The notes: generated by a model from the letters alone, not told the origin. DNA of 56,284 bases from Bacteroides sp. UBA7335 (GCA_002471185.1 DKPL01000003.1:1-56284); one strand, 5' to 3'; positions 35,434-44,888 are shown, counted from the stretch's first letter. Made by a program: numbers and translations.

Positions 35434-35838
35434 TTAGCATTGAGGAGGACCACGAAGTAGTTTGCTGTGAGTAAAATCGGAGTTAAATAGTGCCTCTTTA
35501 TCGTGATGCTTTGGTTTTAGTTTGTATTCGCTCGTACAAATCAACCAATCTATCGTGAAATTTTCGGCAAATAGAGCAATAATAATGGGATGGGGAGAAA
35601 AACTCCCCTCTTCAGCACTAGCCACATACGAGCTGAACTTAGCTTGACACATACTATTACAACACGAATCGTCTTCAGACTCTGCGCTATGATTATGTTT
35701 CGAACAATAGTTGTTGTTCTCACCAGTCAGTAAACAAATCTGTCCATCTTGATGATGGTGGTGGGGGATGAGAGGAATGGCCAGCAATGCAATTGTGGCG
35801 AGCATTATAATAAATAATATGTAGTGCTTATTCCTCAT
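35434..35838 (-). CDS. Small His/Cys-rich DUF6769-type protein
   Basis: The 134-residue protein has one N-terminal hydrophobic segment (YILFIIMLATIALLAIPLIP), then HHHH, four or more Cys (ICLL, YCSKH, DDSCCNSMC) and further scattered His, ending GPPQC. This fits the Bacteroidales DUF6769 family, often found next to metal RND pumps. It would face the periplasm, anchored by its signal or transmembrane segment. It lies 137 bases upstream of the adaptor gene with its own promoter. A metal-binding or metal-sensing role is inference from composition and place. Confidence 0.82.
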   Translation of the reverse strand: MRNKHYILFIIMLATIALLAIPLIPHHHHQDGQICLLTGENNNYCSKHNHSAESEDDSCCNSMCQAKFSSYVASAEEGSFSPHPIIIALFAENFTIDWLICTSEYKLKPKHHDKEALFNSDFTHSKLLRGPPQC

Positions 35839-35857
35839 GGTCTATATTTATGCATTG

Positions 35858-35888
35858 CAAATGTATGCAATTCATTTCTACTAGCCAA
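35858..35888 (-). promoter_or_regulatory. Bacteroides-type promoter of the metal-efflux cluster
   Basis: On the minus strand TACATTTG (35858-35865) is an exact -7 box and TTGG (35885-35888) is a likely -33 element, 19 bases away. It lies 20 bases before the DUF6769 start. Confidence 0.6.
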
Positions 35889-36003
35889 TAATAAATAGTA
35901 AATATTTGATTAATAGGTTTGTAATCGGTTACTGAAAGCTTTATGAAAAGCGCGTAAATGTTCATTTCTATATAGTTAATAAAGTTTAAAGAATATTTAT
36001 AAG
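35889..36003. other. AT-rich spacer with no gene
   Basis: The DNA between the two divergent promoters is very AT-rich. I see no ORF and no strong repeat. Confidence 0.5.
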
Positions 36004-36035
36004 TTTGATAGTACCTCCCTAAAAGCCTATATTTG
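36004..36035 (+). promoter_or_regulatory. Bacteroides-type promoter with a long leader
   Basis: TTTG (36004-36007) and TATATTTG (36028-36035) are separated by exactly 20 bases, a full consensus match. The nearest plus-strand gene starts at 36193 or 36199, leaving a leader of about 150 bases. Confidence 0.7.
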
Positions 36036-36048
36036 CTTTATCTGATGA

Positions 36049-36108
36049 ATAGAGATAGTTGTTGATGATACTATGTGTACTAAAGGGCTTAATCTCTTTT
36101 TTATTCCC
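36049..36108 (+). ncRNA. Possible structured leader or small RNA
   Basis: Just after the predicted transcription start, AGAGAT (about 36049) can pair with ATCTCT, which is followed by a run of T and ATTCC (to about 36105). An inner ATAGT/ACTAT hairpin lies within. The stem is short and the loop large, so this is a weak terminator or attenuator candidate only. Confidence 0.25.
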
Positions 36109-36198
36109 CCTCTATGTTTTAAGCTCTTCTTGCTCGTTCTTGCCTTTTGCGCAATTATGTTTAGTTTGATTCTGTCACTTATACTTTGAAAAATGATA

Positions 36199-36582
36199 AT
36201 GAAAAAGAATTTATTAATTTTACTAGTCATGTTTTTGTTTGGACTCCAAAGTTGTAATACTTCTATTCCAAACGAACCTGATGCTGTAGCTGCAGCTGTC
36301 GTAAAGTCTCTCTTACTGGGAGATATAACTCAAGCAAAAGCCTTTGCAACAAGTGATATTGCACGTATGATTGATTCTGATGGTTTACAGAATTTAATGA
36401 ACGAGGCTGAATTAGTTAAAGATATGGATATTGAGCTTGACCACATGTCTGATGTGTCTAGTGACGGCGCTATAAAAAATGTGCACTTTATTATGAGAAA
36501 GGGTGATTACTCTTGTCGCCTAAGAATTACGATGGTAGATGAAAATGGAAAATGGCTTTTTAGTAATATTCAACATCGATGA
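36199..36582 (+). CDS. Small lipoprotein, DUF4878-like
   Basis: The product (127 residues from ATG 36199; an ATG at 36193 adds two) has a lipoprotein signal ending LQSC. A domain of about 105 residues follows: PDAVAAAVVKSLLLGDITQAKAFATSD at its start and a final ENGKWLFSN strand. This pattern, a helix with periodic Ala/Val then a beta-sheet ending in a Trp, fits the cystatin-like DUF4878 lipoproteins. These are common in Bacteroides and of unknown role. It has its own consensus promoter and a strong hairpin downstream. Confidence 0.78.
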   Translation: MKKNLLILLVMFLFGLQSCNTSIPNEPDAVAAAVVKSLLLGDITQAKAFATSDIARMIDSDGLQNLMNEAELVKDMDIELDHMSDVSSDGAIKNVHFIMRKGDYSCRLRITMVDENGKWLFSNIQHR

Positions 36583-36626
36583 AAACAGTGACTAAGGCGA
36601 ATAATTATTATTCGATAGTATACAAT

Positions 36627-36669
36627 TAATAAACCCTCATTGACACTTGATATCAATGAGGGTTTATTA
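36627..36669. terminator. Bidirectional terminator
   Basis: TAATAAACCCTCATTGA (36627-36643) is perfectly complementary to 36653-36669. Two genes converge on it. Confidence 0.85.
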
Positions 36670-36682
36670 GTTACGGCTATAG

Positions 36683-37024
36683 CTATTTCAAAAAATCATC
36701 TCTCATAGGGCTGAAGCAATCTATTAATGTTCCTTCTTCTAAACAAACACAACCGTGTAAAGCATCGGGTGCAATGTATAAGCCATCTCCTTGAGTTACA
36801 ATCTTCTTTTCGCCATTTACAGTAAACTCAAACATACCACTCACTACATAAGTGGTTTGTGTATGAGGATGAGTATGAGCCGAACCAATTGCTCCTTGAT
36901 TGAACTTTACTTTTACCATCATCATTTGTTTGTCATACCCCATAATTTGTCTAACTACACCTTCGCCGGCAGGTTCCCAAACTATTTCATTTTCAAAAAG
37001 AAAAGTTTTGCTATTTGTTTTCAT
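36683..37024 (-). CDS. Small cupin-domain protein
   Basis: I start this gene at ATG 37024 (MKTNSKTF), giving 113 residues; the longer frame from a GTG at 37114 has no support. The cupin core is clear. SAHTHPHTQTTYVVSGMFEFTV forms motif 1 with metal-ligand His residues and a following Glu-type position. DGLYIAPDALHGCVCLEEG forms motif 2 with its His. It is cytosolic and single-domain. Small cupins of this type act as sugar- or metabolite-binding or isomerase-like proteins; the substrate is unknown. It lies next to pectin genes in opposite orientation, and KdgF-like uronate processing is possible but unproven. Confidence 0.85.
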   Translation of the reverse strand: MKTNSKTFLFENEIVWEPAGEGVVRQIMGYDKQMMMVKVKFNQGAIGSAHTHPHTQTTYVVSGMFEFTVNGEKKIVTQGDGLYIAPDALHGCVCLEEGTLIDCFSPMRDDFLK

Positions 37025-37164
37025 AATGCTGATTCTTTTAGATAATAATTCTTTTTTTGTGCCCAAATATACAATTATTCCACCTGAAACAACGGTTTTT
37101 ATACTCAATTGCACGAAAAACTCTGTAAGTTTGCATCTATATTATACTATCAAGTAACAAAGAA

Positions 37165-38892
37165 ATGAAAAACAAATTACTACTTATTTTAGGCTTATTT
37201 TGTCTGTTTACCGCTTTCCGATCAGATCGTCCTGTTACTACTATCTTTATGATTGGCGACTCTACAATGGCAAACAAATCGATTGTTGGCGGAAATCCTG
37301 AAAGGGGATGGGGAATGATGCTTCCGGGCTATTTTACAGAAGATATTCGTATAGACAACCATGCTATGAATGGTCGTAGTTCGAAGAGTTTTATTGGCGA
37401 AGGACGCTGGAATAATGTGTTGTCTAAAATTAAAAAAGGAGACTATGTGTTTATTCAGTTTGGTCATAACGATGAGAAAGCTGATACTACCCGACATACT
37501 GTTCCCGGTGGAACATTCGATGATAATTTGCGTCGTTTTGTAAACGAAACACGCCAAAGAGGAGGTATCCCGGTTTTGTTTAATTCGATTGTTCGTCGCA
37601 ACTTTGTGAAACCTTTGGATGAGTCAATTAGCAAAGATACTCGTCACGAGGCTGGTGCAACAGAGCAACCGATTGAGGGTAATGTACTTTTCGATACTCA
37701 CGGAGCATATCTCGATTCGCCTCGCAATGTGGCTGCCGAACTGAATGTGCCTTTTATTGATATGAATAAGATGACTCATGACTTGGTAGAAAGCATGGGG
37801 GCTGCTGATTCTAAACGTTTGTTTATGTGGGTTGCTTCTAACTCGGTTCCTGCATTTCCTAAAGGTCGTGAAGACAACACTCATCTCAATATATATGGTG
37901 GTAGAACGGTAGCTAAACTGGCTGTTCAAGCCATAGCCGAAGCGGTTCCTGCCCTTGCTCCATATGTTCGTTACTACGATTATGTGGTAGCTCAAGATGG
38001 TAGTGGCGATTTCTTTACTGTGCAAGATGCGATTGATGCTGTGCCCGATTTTCGTAAAAACAACCGGACTACCATTTTGGTACGCAAAGGTGAGTATAAA
38101 GAGAAAGTGGTGATTCCGGAAAGCAAAATCAATGTATCGCTTATTGGCGAAGATGGTGCAGTGATTACTTACGATGATTATGCAAGCAAAAAGAATGTGT
38201 TTGGAGAAGAGAAAAGCACATCGGGTTCATCTTCGTGCTATATCTATGCTCCCGATTTTTATGCTGAGAATATTACTTTCGAGAACTCTTCTGGTAAGGT
38301 AGGGCAGGCAGTGGCTTGCTTTGTATCGGGCGATAGAGCCTACTTTAAAAACTGTCGCTTCTTAGGCAATCAAGATACGCTTTACACTTACAGCAAAAAC
38401 AGTCGTCAATATTACGAGAATTGCTACATTGAGGGAACTGTCGATTTTATTTTTGGATGGTCTACGGCTGTTTTCAATAACTGCCAGATTCATAGCAAAG
38501 GAAAAGGCTACCTAACAGCTCCGGCTACTGATAAGGGAAAAGAGTATGGCTATGTGTTTTATAACTGCAAACTGACTGCCGATGATGATGTAGAGGGAGT
38601 TTATCTATCTCGCCCTTGGCGCCCTTATGCGCAGACTGTATTTATCAACTGCGAAATGGGTAAACACATTCTGCCCGCAGGTTGGAACAATTGGAATAAA
38701 AAAGATGCTGAGAAAACGGTATTTTATGCCGAGTATGGAAGTACTGGTGAAGGTGCTAATCCAAAAGCGCGTGCAAAGTTTGGTCGTCAGCTAAAAAGTT
38801 TGAAAGGATACGATATTGAAGAGGTCTTGAAAGGTGCTGATAATTGGAATCCTACGGCTAAGGGTAATCTAATCTTCGAAGTTGCACGATAA
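37165..38892 (+). CDS. Two-domain pectin esterase: SGNH acetylesterase (CE12-like) plus pectin methylesterase (CE8)
   Basis: The 575-residue protein has a signal peptide to about residue 20. Residues 27-265 form an SGNH hydrolase of the rhamnogalacturonan acetylesterase kind: GDSTMANK holds the Ser nucleophile, VFIQFGHNDE is block III, and EDNTHLNIYGG holds the catalytic Asp/His. Residues 270-570 form a right-handed beta-helix pectin methylesterase: GQAVA, QDTLY and DFIFG with the catalytic Asp pair, and RPWRPY with the substrate Arg. The two activities would remove acetyl and methyl groups from pectin in the periplasm, preparing it for lyases. It is followed after 18 bases by a second esterase. 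Confidence 0.93.
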   Translation: MKNKLLLILGLFCLFTAFRSDRPVTTIFMIGDSTMANKSIVGGNPERGWGMMLPGYFTEDIRIDNHAMNGRSSKSFIGEGRWNNVLSKIKKGDYVFIQFGHNDEKADTTRHTVPGGTFDDNLRRFVNETRQRGGIPVLFNSIVRRNFVKPLDESISKDTRHEAGATEQPIEGNVLFDTHGAYLDSPRNVAAELNVPFIDMNKMTHDLVESMGAADSKRLFMWVASNSVPAFPKGREDNTHLNIYGGRTVAKLAVQAIAEAVPALAPYVRYYDYVVAQDGSGDFFTVQDAIDAVPDFRKNNRTTILVRKGEYKEKVVIPESKINVSLIGEDGAVITYDDYASKKNVFGEEKSTSGSSSCYIYAPDFYAENITFENSSGKVGQAVACFVSGDRAYFKNCRFLGNQDTLYTYSKNSRQYYENCYIEGTVDFIFGWSTAVFNNCQIHSKGKGYLTAPATDKGKEYGYVFYNCKLTADDDVEGVYLSRPWRPYAQTVFINCEMGKHILPAGWNNWNKKDAEKTVFYAEYGSTGEGANPKARAKFGRQLKSLKGYDIEEVLKGADNWNPTAKGNLIFEVAR

Positions 38893-38910
38893 AATAATAC
38901 TGACTAAACT

Positions 38911-40065
38911 ATGCGGATGAAAACCATTGCTCTTTATGTGTTTCTTTTGTTTTGTGGAGTCGCTTTTGCTCAACAAAGCAAGCAGGCGTATGAGTTCGAA
39001 AAAGACTATCCTGTTTTTCTTGATCGCATAAAGTCGGAACTGACTTATCCACTGGCTTGGGGGAATAGCTCTATTCAAAACTTTGAGTACTGGAAAGACA
39101 GTGCACGCAGTGTGGTGTTTGAGGCTATGCTTACTCCACCTCCGTATGCACCTAGTTTCGATATGGAAGTTGTGGCTGTTGAACAAAGAGAAGGGTATGA
39201 GGCACGTAAAATCAGGTTTAACCTGACCGATTATTCACGAGTGCCAGCCTATGTGCTGGTGCCCAATGGCAAAGGACCGTTTCCCGCTGTGGTTTTGCTG
39301 CACGATCATGGAGCTCATTTTTCTATCGGAAAAGAAAAAATGATTCGTCCTTTTGGGGTTGATTCATTAACCACTGCCGATGCTCACGAGTGGGCAAATC
39401 GATGTTATGAAGATCAGTTTGTAGGCGACTATCTAGCTGCCAATGGTTATGTGGTAATCGCAGTAGATGCCCTGTTTTGGGGTGAAAGAGGACGTAAAGA
39501 GGGAACACGGTACGAAAGTCAACAAGCCATTTCATGTGTGTTTGATATGCTGGGTAGAAGTTGGAGTGCTTTTGTGAATTATGAAGACTTGTACACTACT
39601 GATTTTCTGGCTACATTGCCCGAAGTCAATCGCAATCAAATAGGATGTATCGGCTTTTCTATGGGAGCATATCGTTCGTGGATGCTTTCTGCTTTGTCGG
39701 ATAAGATTAAAGCAGGTGCAGCAATTTGTTGGATGACAACTACCGATGCTCAACTCTCTTCTCAATCTGGTCGTGGTAAAGGGGATTCTAATTATGCTAA
39801 TGTGTTGCCGGGGCTTCGCCGCTATTTAGACTATCCACATATTGCTTCAATTGCTTGTCCAAAACCCATGTTATTCTTTAATGGTCGTTACGATAAATTG
39901 TTTCCGGTGCCTGCTGTTGAAGATGCCTACGCAACCATGCACAAGGTTTGGCAGAGCCAGAATGCGTCAGAAAAACTAGTTACTAAACTGTGGGATGAAC
40001 CTCATGTTTGTAATCGTTCGATGCAAGTAGATATTGTATCATTTTTTAATAAATACTTGAAATAA
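38911..40065 (+). CDS. Secreted alpha/beta hydrolase (esterase, dienelactone-hydrolase-like)
   Basis: The 384-residue protein has a signal peptide (cleavage after AFAQ). The alpha/beta-hydrolase fold is shown by FPAVVLLHDHGAH (oxyanion region), the nucleophile elbow GFSMGAYRSW near residue 250, the acid in FFNGRYDKLFPVP, and the final His in DEPHVCN. It resembles the acetylxylan or pectin acetyl esterase-like hydrolases of Bacteroides polysaccharide loci. It starts 18 bases after the two-domain pectin esterase, so the two are likely co-transcribed. The exact ester cleaved is not known. Confidence 0.85.
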   Translation: MRMKTIALYVFLLFCGVAFAQQSKQAYEFEKDYPVFLDRIKSELTYPLAWGNSSIQNFEYWKDSARSVVFEAMLTPPPYAPSFDMEVVAVEQREGYEARKIRFNLTDYSRVPAYVLVPNGKGPFPAVVLLHDHGAHFSIGKEKMIRPFGVDSLTTADAHEWANRCYEDQFVGDYLAANGYVVIAVDALFWGERGRKEGTRYESQQAISCVFDMLGRSWSAFVNYEDLYTTDFLATLPEVNRNQIGCIGFSMGAYRSWMLSALSDKIKAGAAICWMTTTDAQLSSQSGRGKGDSNYANVLPGLRRYLDYPHIASIACPKPMLFFNGRYDKLFPVPAVEDAYATMHKVWQSQNASEKLVTKLWDEPHVCNRSMQVDIVSFFNKYLK

Positions 40066-40089
40066 ACCATACGTAGTAACGTTTATATT

Positions 40090-40135
40090 ACTCCTCATTT
40101 TTCGATGCATAATTGAAATGGGGAGTATTTTGTTT
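40090..40135 (+). terminator. Terminator after the esterase pair
   Basis: ACTCCTCATTT (40090-40100) pairs with AAATGGGGAGT (40116-40126), with one G-T pair, followed by ATTTTGTTTT. Confidence 0.7.
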
Positions 40136-40391
40136 TATCTACTTATACTTTGATTTTCTGATGAGTTTATAACAAAAAGTACCATGCTTTATTTAAAGTG
40201 AGTTATAGATTATGTCTGTATATTTTGTTGCAGTAAGTGGAATTATTGGTGCTTTATTTTGAGGCCTTCTTGTATTAATTAAATAATATGTCTTTGTAAT
40301 TGCTTACAAAAGTTTACTAAAATGCTCTTAACTACCTGTAAAATAAGGCTAAACCTGTCGTACGCAAACGTTAAATTAGTATCTTTACGGC
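40136..40391. other. AT-rich spacer ahead of the hybrid sensor gene
   Basis: No ORF and no strong repeat are seen. TATCTTTA at 40380-40387 is a near match to the -7 box. If it is used, transcription would begin near 40393, and translation would then start at ATG 40407 or 40410 rather than 40392. Confidence 0.45.
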
Positions 40392-43300
40392 ATGGAATAT
40401 TACAATATGATGAAAAAGGTCTTATTTCTAATCACTTTTTTAGGTGTAACTTTTGGTCTTAGTGCTCGCCAGAGCAGTTTTTTTACCCACTACTCATCAG
40501 AGGATGGCTTGTCGCAAAACACTGTGATGGGAATGTTGCAAGACCGCAAGGGAAATCTTTGGTTCTCTACTTGGGACGGTATAAACCGTTTCAACGGATA
40601 TGCTTTTAAAACTTATAAAGCAAGACAAGGCAACTATATCAACCTAACAAATAATCGTGTTGATCGTATTTATGAGGATAGTAATGGATTTCTATGGCTA
40701 TTCACATACGATAATCGTGCTCATCGGTTCAACCCTTTGACCGAAACTTTTGAACAGGTTCCGGCTGCTGATCAACCCGGATCAAATTTTAATATTAGTA
40801 CCATCTCTGTACTGCCCAATGGAGTAGTATGGCTGCTAACCGAGAATGATGGTGCAATGCGTGTGGTGACCGACCCTGCCGATAAACATCTTACCACTAA
40901 AACTTATTCGGTTAAGTCGGGATTATTTCCCGCTACCAAAGTTTATAAAGTCCATCAGGACAAGAAAGGCAATGAATGGATGCTTACCGATAACGGTTTA
41001 GGTATGCTACCTGCAGGAGAAGAAAACTTAAACTCTTATTTTGTAGAGACCAAAGAACGCTTTACAGACCCTAAACAAGCTTTTTATACCATTCAAGAAG
41101 GAACTGATGAAATTTGGTTTGGATCTGATCGCGGACGTGTGTGGCGTTATTTGAAAAATAAAGATCGCTTCGAGTTGTTGGAGTTACCAACCAGTGCGCG
41201 TATTAGTTCAATAAACTCCATTTCGCCAACCGAGATGATTGTTGCTACCGACAAAGATGGCTTTTTTACCTATGATTTAACCCAGAGCGACTATAATCAT
41301 TATAAGCCCTATGTTTATCCCGATTTTACTGAAGAACCTATTCTCTCTACCTATGTTGATCGGACCGGTGAAGTGTGGTTTGAACAAGAAACTCCCGGTA
41401 GAGTGTTGCACTTTAACCCACACACTAAAACTCTAAAAGCAGAGCAAATTCGTGTGGAACCTACGGCTGCCGATCGCTCGCGACCTTCGTTCCATATTCA
41501 CGAAGATGTGAATGGATATTTGTGGGTCCACCCTTATGCCGGTGGCTTTTCTCGTTTCGATCGTAAACAAAATAAACTAGTTCCATTCTATAATGAATTA
41601 GGTAGTCCGGAGTGGCGTTTCTCAAACAAAATTCACTCTAGCTTTTCTGATAAGCAGGGTAATCTTTGGATGTCTACTCACTCTAAAGGATTAGAAAAAG
41701 TAACCTTTCGCTCAGTACAGTTTAATATGCTTACTCCTGAGGTGCACGACTATGAATCGCTTGCCAATGAGGTACGTGCTTTGTGCGAAGATAAAAATGG
41801 CAACATCTGGGTGGGGTTGAAAGATGGTCGCTTGCGTATATATGATAGAGATTTAAACTATTTAGGAGTATTGACTGAGCAAGGGCAAATCTCAAAAACC
41901 GGTACTTCAATGAAGGGTACGGTTTACGACATTCGTCAAGATAAGAGTGGTGACATGTGGATAGCAACCAAAGGTGATGGGTTGGTTCACGCCAAAGCCT
42001 CAGGTCGCAATGATTTATCGTTTAATCTATCTCGCTATCGTTATAACAAAAACGATATGTATAGCTTGAGTAGCGATAATGTCTACTCTATCTTCGAAGA
42101 CAAAAATGGTAGAATATGGGTAGCTACGTTTGCCAATGGCATCAACTATTTATCAAAAGATGCCAATGGTAATGTGATTTTTGTAAATCATCGTAATAAC
42201 TTAAAAGGCTATCCTATTGACCAATGCTATAAGGCACGTATTATTACCTCCGACAATAAAGGGCATTTGTGGGTGGGTACTACCGCAGGTGCTGTAGCTT
42301 TCGATGAAGACTTTCAGACTCCCGAGGCGATAAACTTTCACTTGTATCAGCGTACCCCCGATGATACTAAAAGCTTGAGCAATAATGATGTACATTGGAT
42401 TCTATCTACTCGCAAGAATGAGTTGTATTTTGGAACTTTTGGAGGTGGCTTAAATAAGCTCTTGTCGATGGACAATGAGGGAAATGCTGTTTTCAAATCC
42501 TTCTCTGTGCTCGATGGACTCCCTTCGGATGTGTTGTTATCTATTCGCGAAGACAAAAAAGGAAATCTATGGATTAGTACCGAAAACGGAATAAGTAAGT
42601 TTATGCCTCATATGGAGCGCTTTGATAACTATGACGACCGCAGTATAACGTTCCGTGTTCGTTTTAGTGAAGCGGCTTCTACTGTGACTTCACAAGGTGA
42701 GATGTTGTTTGGTGCTAGCAATGGTGTTTTCTACTTTCATCCCGATTCGGTCAATAAGAGTCGTTTTGTACCTCCCATCGTGTTCTCTAAATTGGTGATT
42801 GCCAACAAAGAGATTGTGCCGGGTGATGAATCGGTTTTATCAGTAGGATTGGATGACACTGATGTATTAAAACTTTCGCACAAAGCCAATGTGTTTACCA
42901 TTAATTATGCAGCACTCGACTATACAAACCCACAGAATATTCAGTATGCCTATATTCTAGAAGGTTTTGAAAATGAATGGACTTTGGCTGATAAGCTGCG
43001 TAGTGCTACTTATACAAATTTGCCAAAAGGACATTATACTTTCAAGGTTAGGTCTACCAACAGTGATGGAGTATGGGTTGAAAACACTCGTATGCTTCCT
43101 ATTGAGATATTGCCCTCTTTCTGGGAAACTCCTTTGGCTTATTTCTTATATGTGCTTTTTGTGCTTATAGTAATCTTTGTTGCAGTCTACTTCTTGTTTA
43201 TTATCTATCGCCTTAAACACGAGGTTTCGGTTGAGCAACAAGTGTCTGACATTAAGCTACGTTTCTTTACTAATATATCACACGAGCTTCGTACCCCTTT

Positions 43301-44882
43301 GACATTGATTTCGGGACCTGTAGAACATATTCTTCAAAACTCGAATCTTTCGACTGATGTGCGCGAACAGTTGGTGGTGGTAGAACGTAATACCAATCGT
43401 ATGCTCCGGTTGGTCAATCAAATTCTAGATTTCCGCAAGATTCAGAATAAGAAGATGAAGATGCAAGTTGAACGAATCAACATTATCGACTTTATTCGTA
43501 AGGTGATGGGTAACTTCGAATCGCTGGCCGAAGAGCATAACATTGACTTCTTGCTTGAAGCCGAAAAGGATGATCTTTATTTGTGGGCGGATAGTGATAA
43601 GCTTGAGAAGATTGTTTTCAACTTGTTGTCGAATGCATTCAAATATACTCCTAATGGTAAATTAATTAAAGTATTTGTTCGCGAAGATGAGAAAACCATA
43701 TCCATAGGTGTGCAAGATCAAGGTATTGGTATAGCCGAGAATAGAAAGAAATCTCTTTTTGTTCGTTTCGAAAACTTAGTCGATAAGAACTTATTCAACC
43801 ATGTGCAAGCAAGCACCGGTATCGGACTCTCGCTTGTTAAAGAATTGGTCGAGATGCATCATGCCACTATCAAAGTTGATAGTAAGCTGGGTGAGGGTAG
43901 TTGTTTTGAAATCGATTTCTTGAAAGGAAAAGAACACTATTCGGATGGTGTGGAGTTCTTCTTAGACGATTCGGAATTGGCTGTTTCTCAGCTTACCCCT
44001 GTGCAGGGTGTAGTGCCTGAACAGGGCGAAGAACTATCGAAAGAAGAGGCTAATGATAGCGATGGTGCTACTATGCCATTGATGTTGTTGGTCGAAGATA
44101 ATCAAGAATTAAGCAATTTCTTACGTACCATATTTAGCTCTTCGTTTAGAGTGATACAGGCTAAAGATGGTATGGAGGGATGGAGTAAGGCTTTAAAATT
44201 TGTTCCCGATTTTATCATCAGTGACTTGATGATGCCCGAGAAAGATGGTATCGAGTTGGTTCGTGAGCTTCGTGCCGATATGACTACCAGTCATATTCCT
44301 ATTGTATTGCTCACGGCAAAAACATCAATAGAGAGTAAACTTGAAGGGTTAGAGATGGGGGCTGATGACTATATTACTAAACCATTTAGTGCTACCTACC
44401 TTAAAGCGCGTGTCGAGAATCTTTTGGAACAACGACAAAAGTTGCAACATATCTACCGTGACAACTTGATGAACAACGGCTTTGCCATTCCTGCGCTAAA
44501 CGATGAGGAGGTTTTGGAAGAAGAAGATAAGTTGCCCGAAATGTCACCTAATGATCGTCGCTTTATGGATAAACTTGTAGAGTTGATGGAGCGCAACATG
44601 GATAATGGCGACTTAGTAGTAGATGATTTGGTACGCGAAGTGGCTGTAAGCCGTTCGGTGTTCTTCAAAAAACTAAAAACGATTACCGGTTTGGCTCCCA
44701 TTGAGTTTATCAAAGAAATGCGAATAAACCGTGCCGTGCAATTGATTGAAACAGGAGAGTTTAATATGACACAAATCTCTTATATGGTAGGTATCAACGA
44801 CCCGCGCTACTTTAGTAAGTGCTTTAAAGCAAAAATGGGTATGACTCCTACGGAATATCGTGATAACGTAGTCAAAAAGTAA
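40392..44882 (+). CDS. Hybrid two-component system sensor-regulator (HTCS)
   Basis: HTCS proteins join a periplasmic sugar sensor, a histidine kinase and a DNA-binding regulator in one chain and switch on polysaccharide-use genes. This 1496-residue protein (start at 40392, or more likely 40407/40410) has a signal peptide, then propeller repeats with motifs such as GNLWFSTWDGINRF, GNIWVGLKDG and GRIWVATFANGI to about 770. A Y_Y_Y domain (about 836-897) and a membrane helix at 914-938 come next. The kinase domain has ISHELRTP with His964 and an ATPase with NAFKYTP. A receiver domain follows with Asp1278 in ISDLMMPEKDG, and then an AraC-type helix-turn-helix (about 1392-1490). It follows pectin esterases, so a pectin-derived inducer is likely. 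Confidence 0.96.
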   Translation: MEYYNMMKKVLFLITFLGVTFGLSARQSSFFTHYSSEDGLSQNTVMGMLQDRKGNLWFSTWDGINRFNGYAFKTYKARQGNYINLTNNRVDRIYEDSNGFLWLFTYDNRAHRFNPLTETFEQVPAADQPGSNFNISTISVLPNGVVWLLTENDGAMRVVTDPADKHLTTKTYSVKSGLFPATKVYKVHQDKKGNEWMLTDNGLGMLPAGEENLNSYFVETKERFTDPKQAFYTIQEGTDEIWFGSDRGRVWRYLKNKDRFELLELPTSARISSINSISPTEMIVATDKDGFFTYDLTQSDYNHYKPYVYPDFTEEPILSTYVDRTGEVWFEQETPGRVLHFNPHTKTLKAEQIRVEPTAADRSRPSFHIHEDVNGYLWVHPYAGGFSRFDRKQNKLVPFYNELGSPEWRFSNKIHSSFSDKQGNLWMSTHSKGLEKVTFRSVQFNMLTPEVHDYESLANEVRALCEDKNGNIWVGLKDGRLRIYDRDLNYLGVLTEQGQISKTGTSMKGTVYDIRQDKSGDMWIATKGDGLVHAKASGRNDLSFNLSRYRYNKNDMYSLSSDNVYSIFEDKNGRIWVATFANGINYLSKDANGNVIFVNHRNNLKGYPIDQCYKARIITSDNKGHLWVGTTAGAVAFDEDFQTPEAINFHLYQRTPDDTKSLSNNDVHWILSTRKNELYFGTFGGGLNKLLSMDNEGNAVFKSFSVLDGLPSDVLLSIREDKKGNLWISTENGISKFMPHMERFDNYDDRSITFRVRFSEAASTVTSQGEMLFGASNGVFYFHPDSVNKSRFVPPIVFSKLVIANKEIVPGDESVLSVGLDDTDVLKLSHKANVFTINYAALDYTNPQNIQYAYILEGFENEWTLADKLRSATYTNLPKGHYTFKVRSTNSDGVWVENTRMLPIEILPSFWETPLAYFLYVLFVLIVIFVAVYFLFIIYRLKHEVSVEQQVSDIKLRFFTNISHELRTPLTLISGPVEHILQNSNLSTDVREQLVVVERNTNRMLRLVNQILDFRKIQNKKMKMQVERINIIDFIRKVMGNFESLAEEHNIDFLLEAEKDDLYLWADSDKLEKIVFNLLSNAFKYTPNGKLIKVFVREDEKTISIGVQDQGIGIAENRKKSLFVRFENLVDKNLFNHVQASTGIGLSLVKELVEMHHATIKVDSKLGEGSCFEIDFLKGKEHYSDGVEFFLDDSELAVSQLTPVQGVVPEQGEELSKEEANDSDGATMPLMLLVEDNQELSNFLRTIFSSSFRVIQAKDGMEGWSKALKFVPDFIISDLMMPEKDGIELVRELRADMTTSHIPIVLLTAKTSIESKLEGLEMGADDYITKPFSATYLKARVENLLEQRQKLQHIYRDNLMNNGFAIPALNDEEVLEEEDKLPEMSPNDRRFMDKLVELMERNMDNGDLVVDDLVREVAVSRSVFFKKLKTITGLAPIEFIKEMRINRAVQLIETGEFNMTQISYMVGINDPRYFSKCFKAKMGMTPTEYRDNVVKK

Positions 44883-44888
44883 CAATCG

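Noticed and set aside
37025..37114. Longer cupin start at GTG 37114
   Set aside because: The extra 30 residues show no cupin features and would place the start in an AT-rich spacer; ATG 37024 fits the family length.
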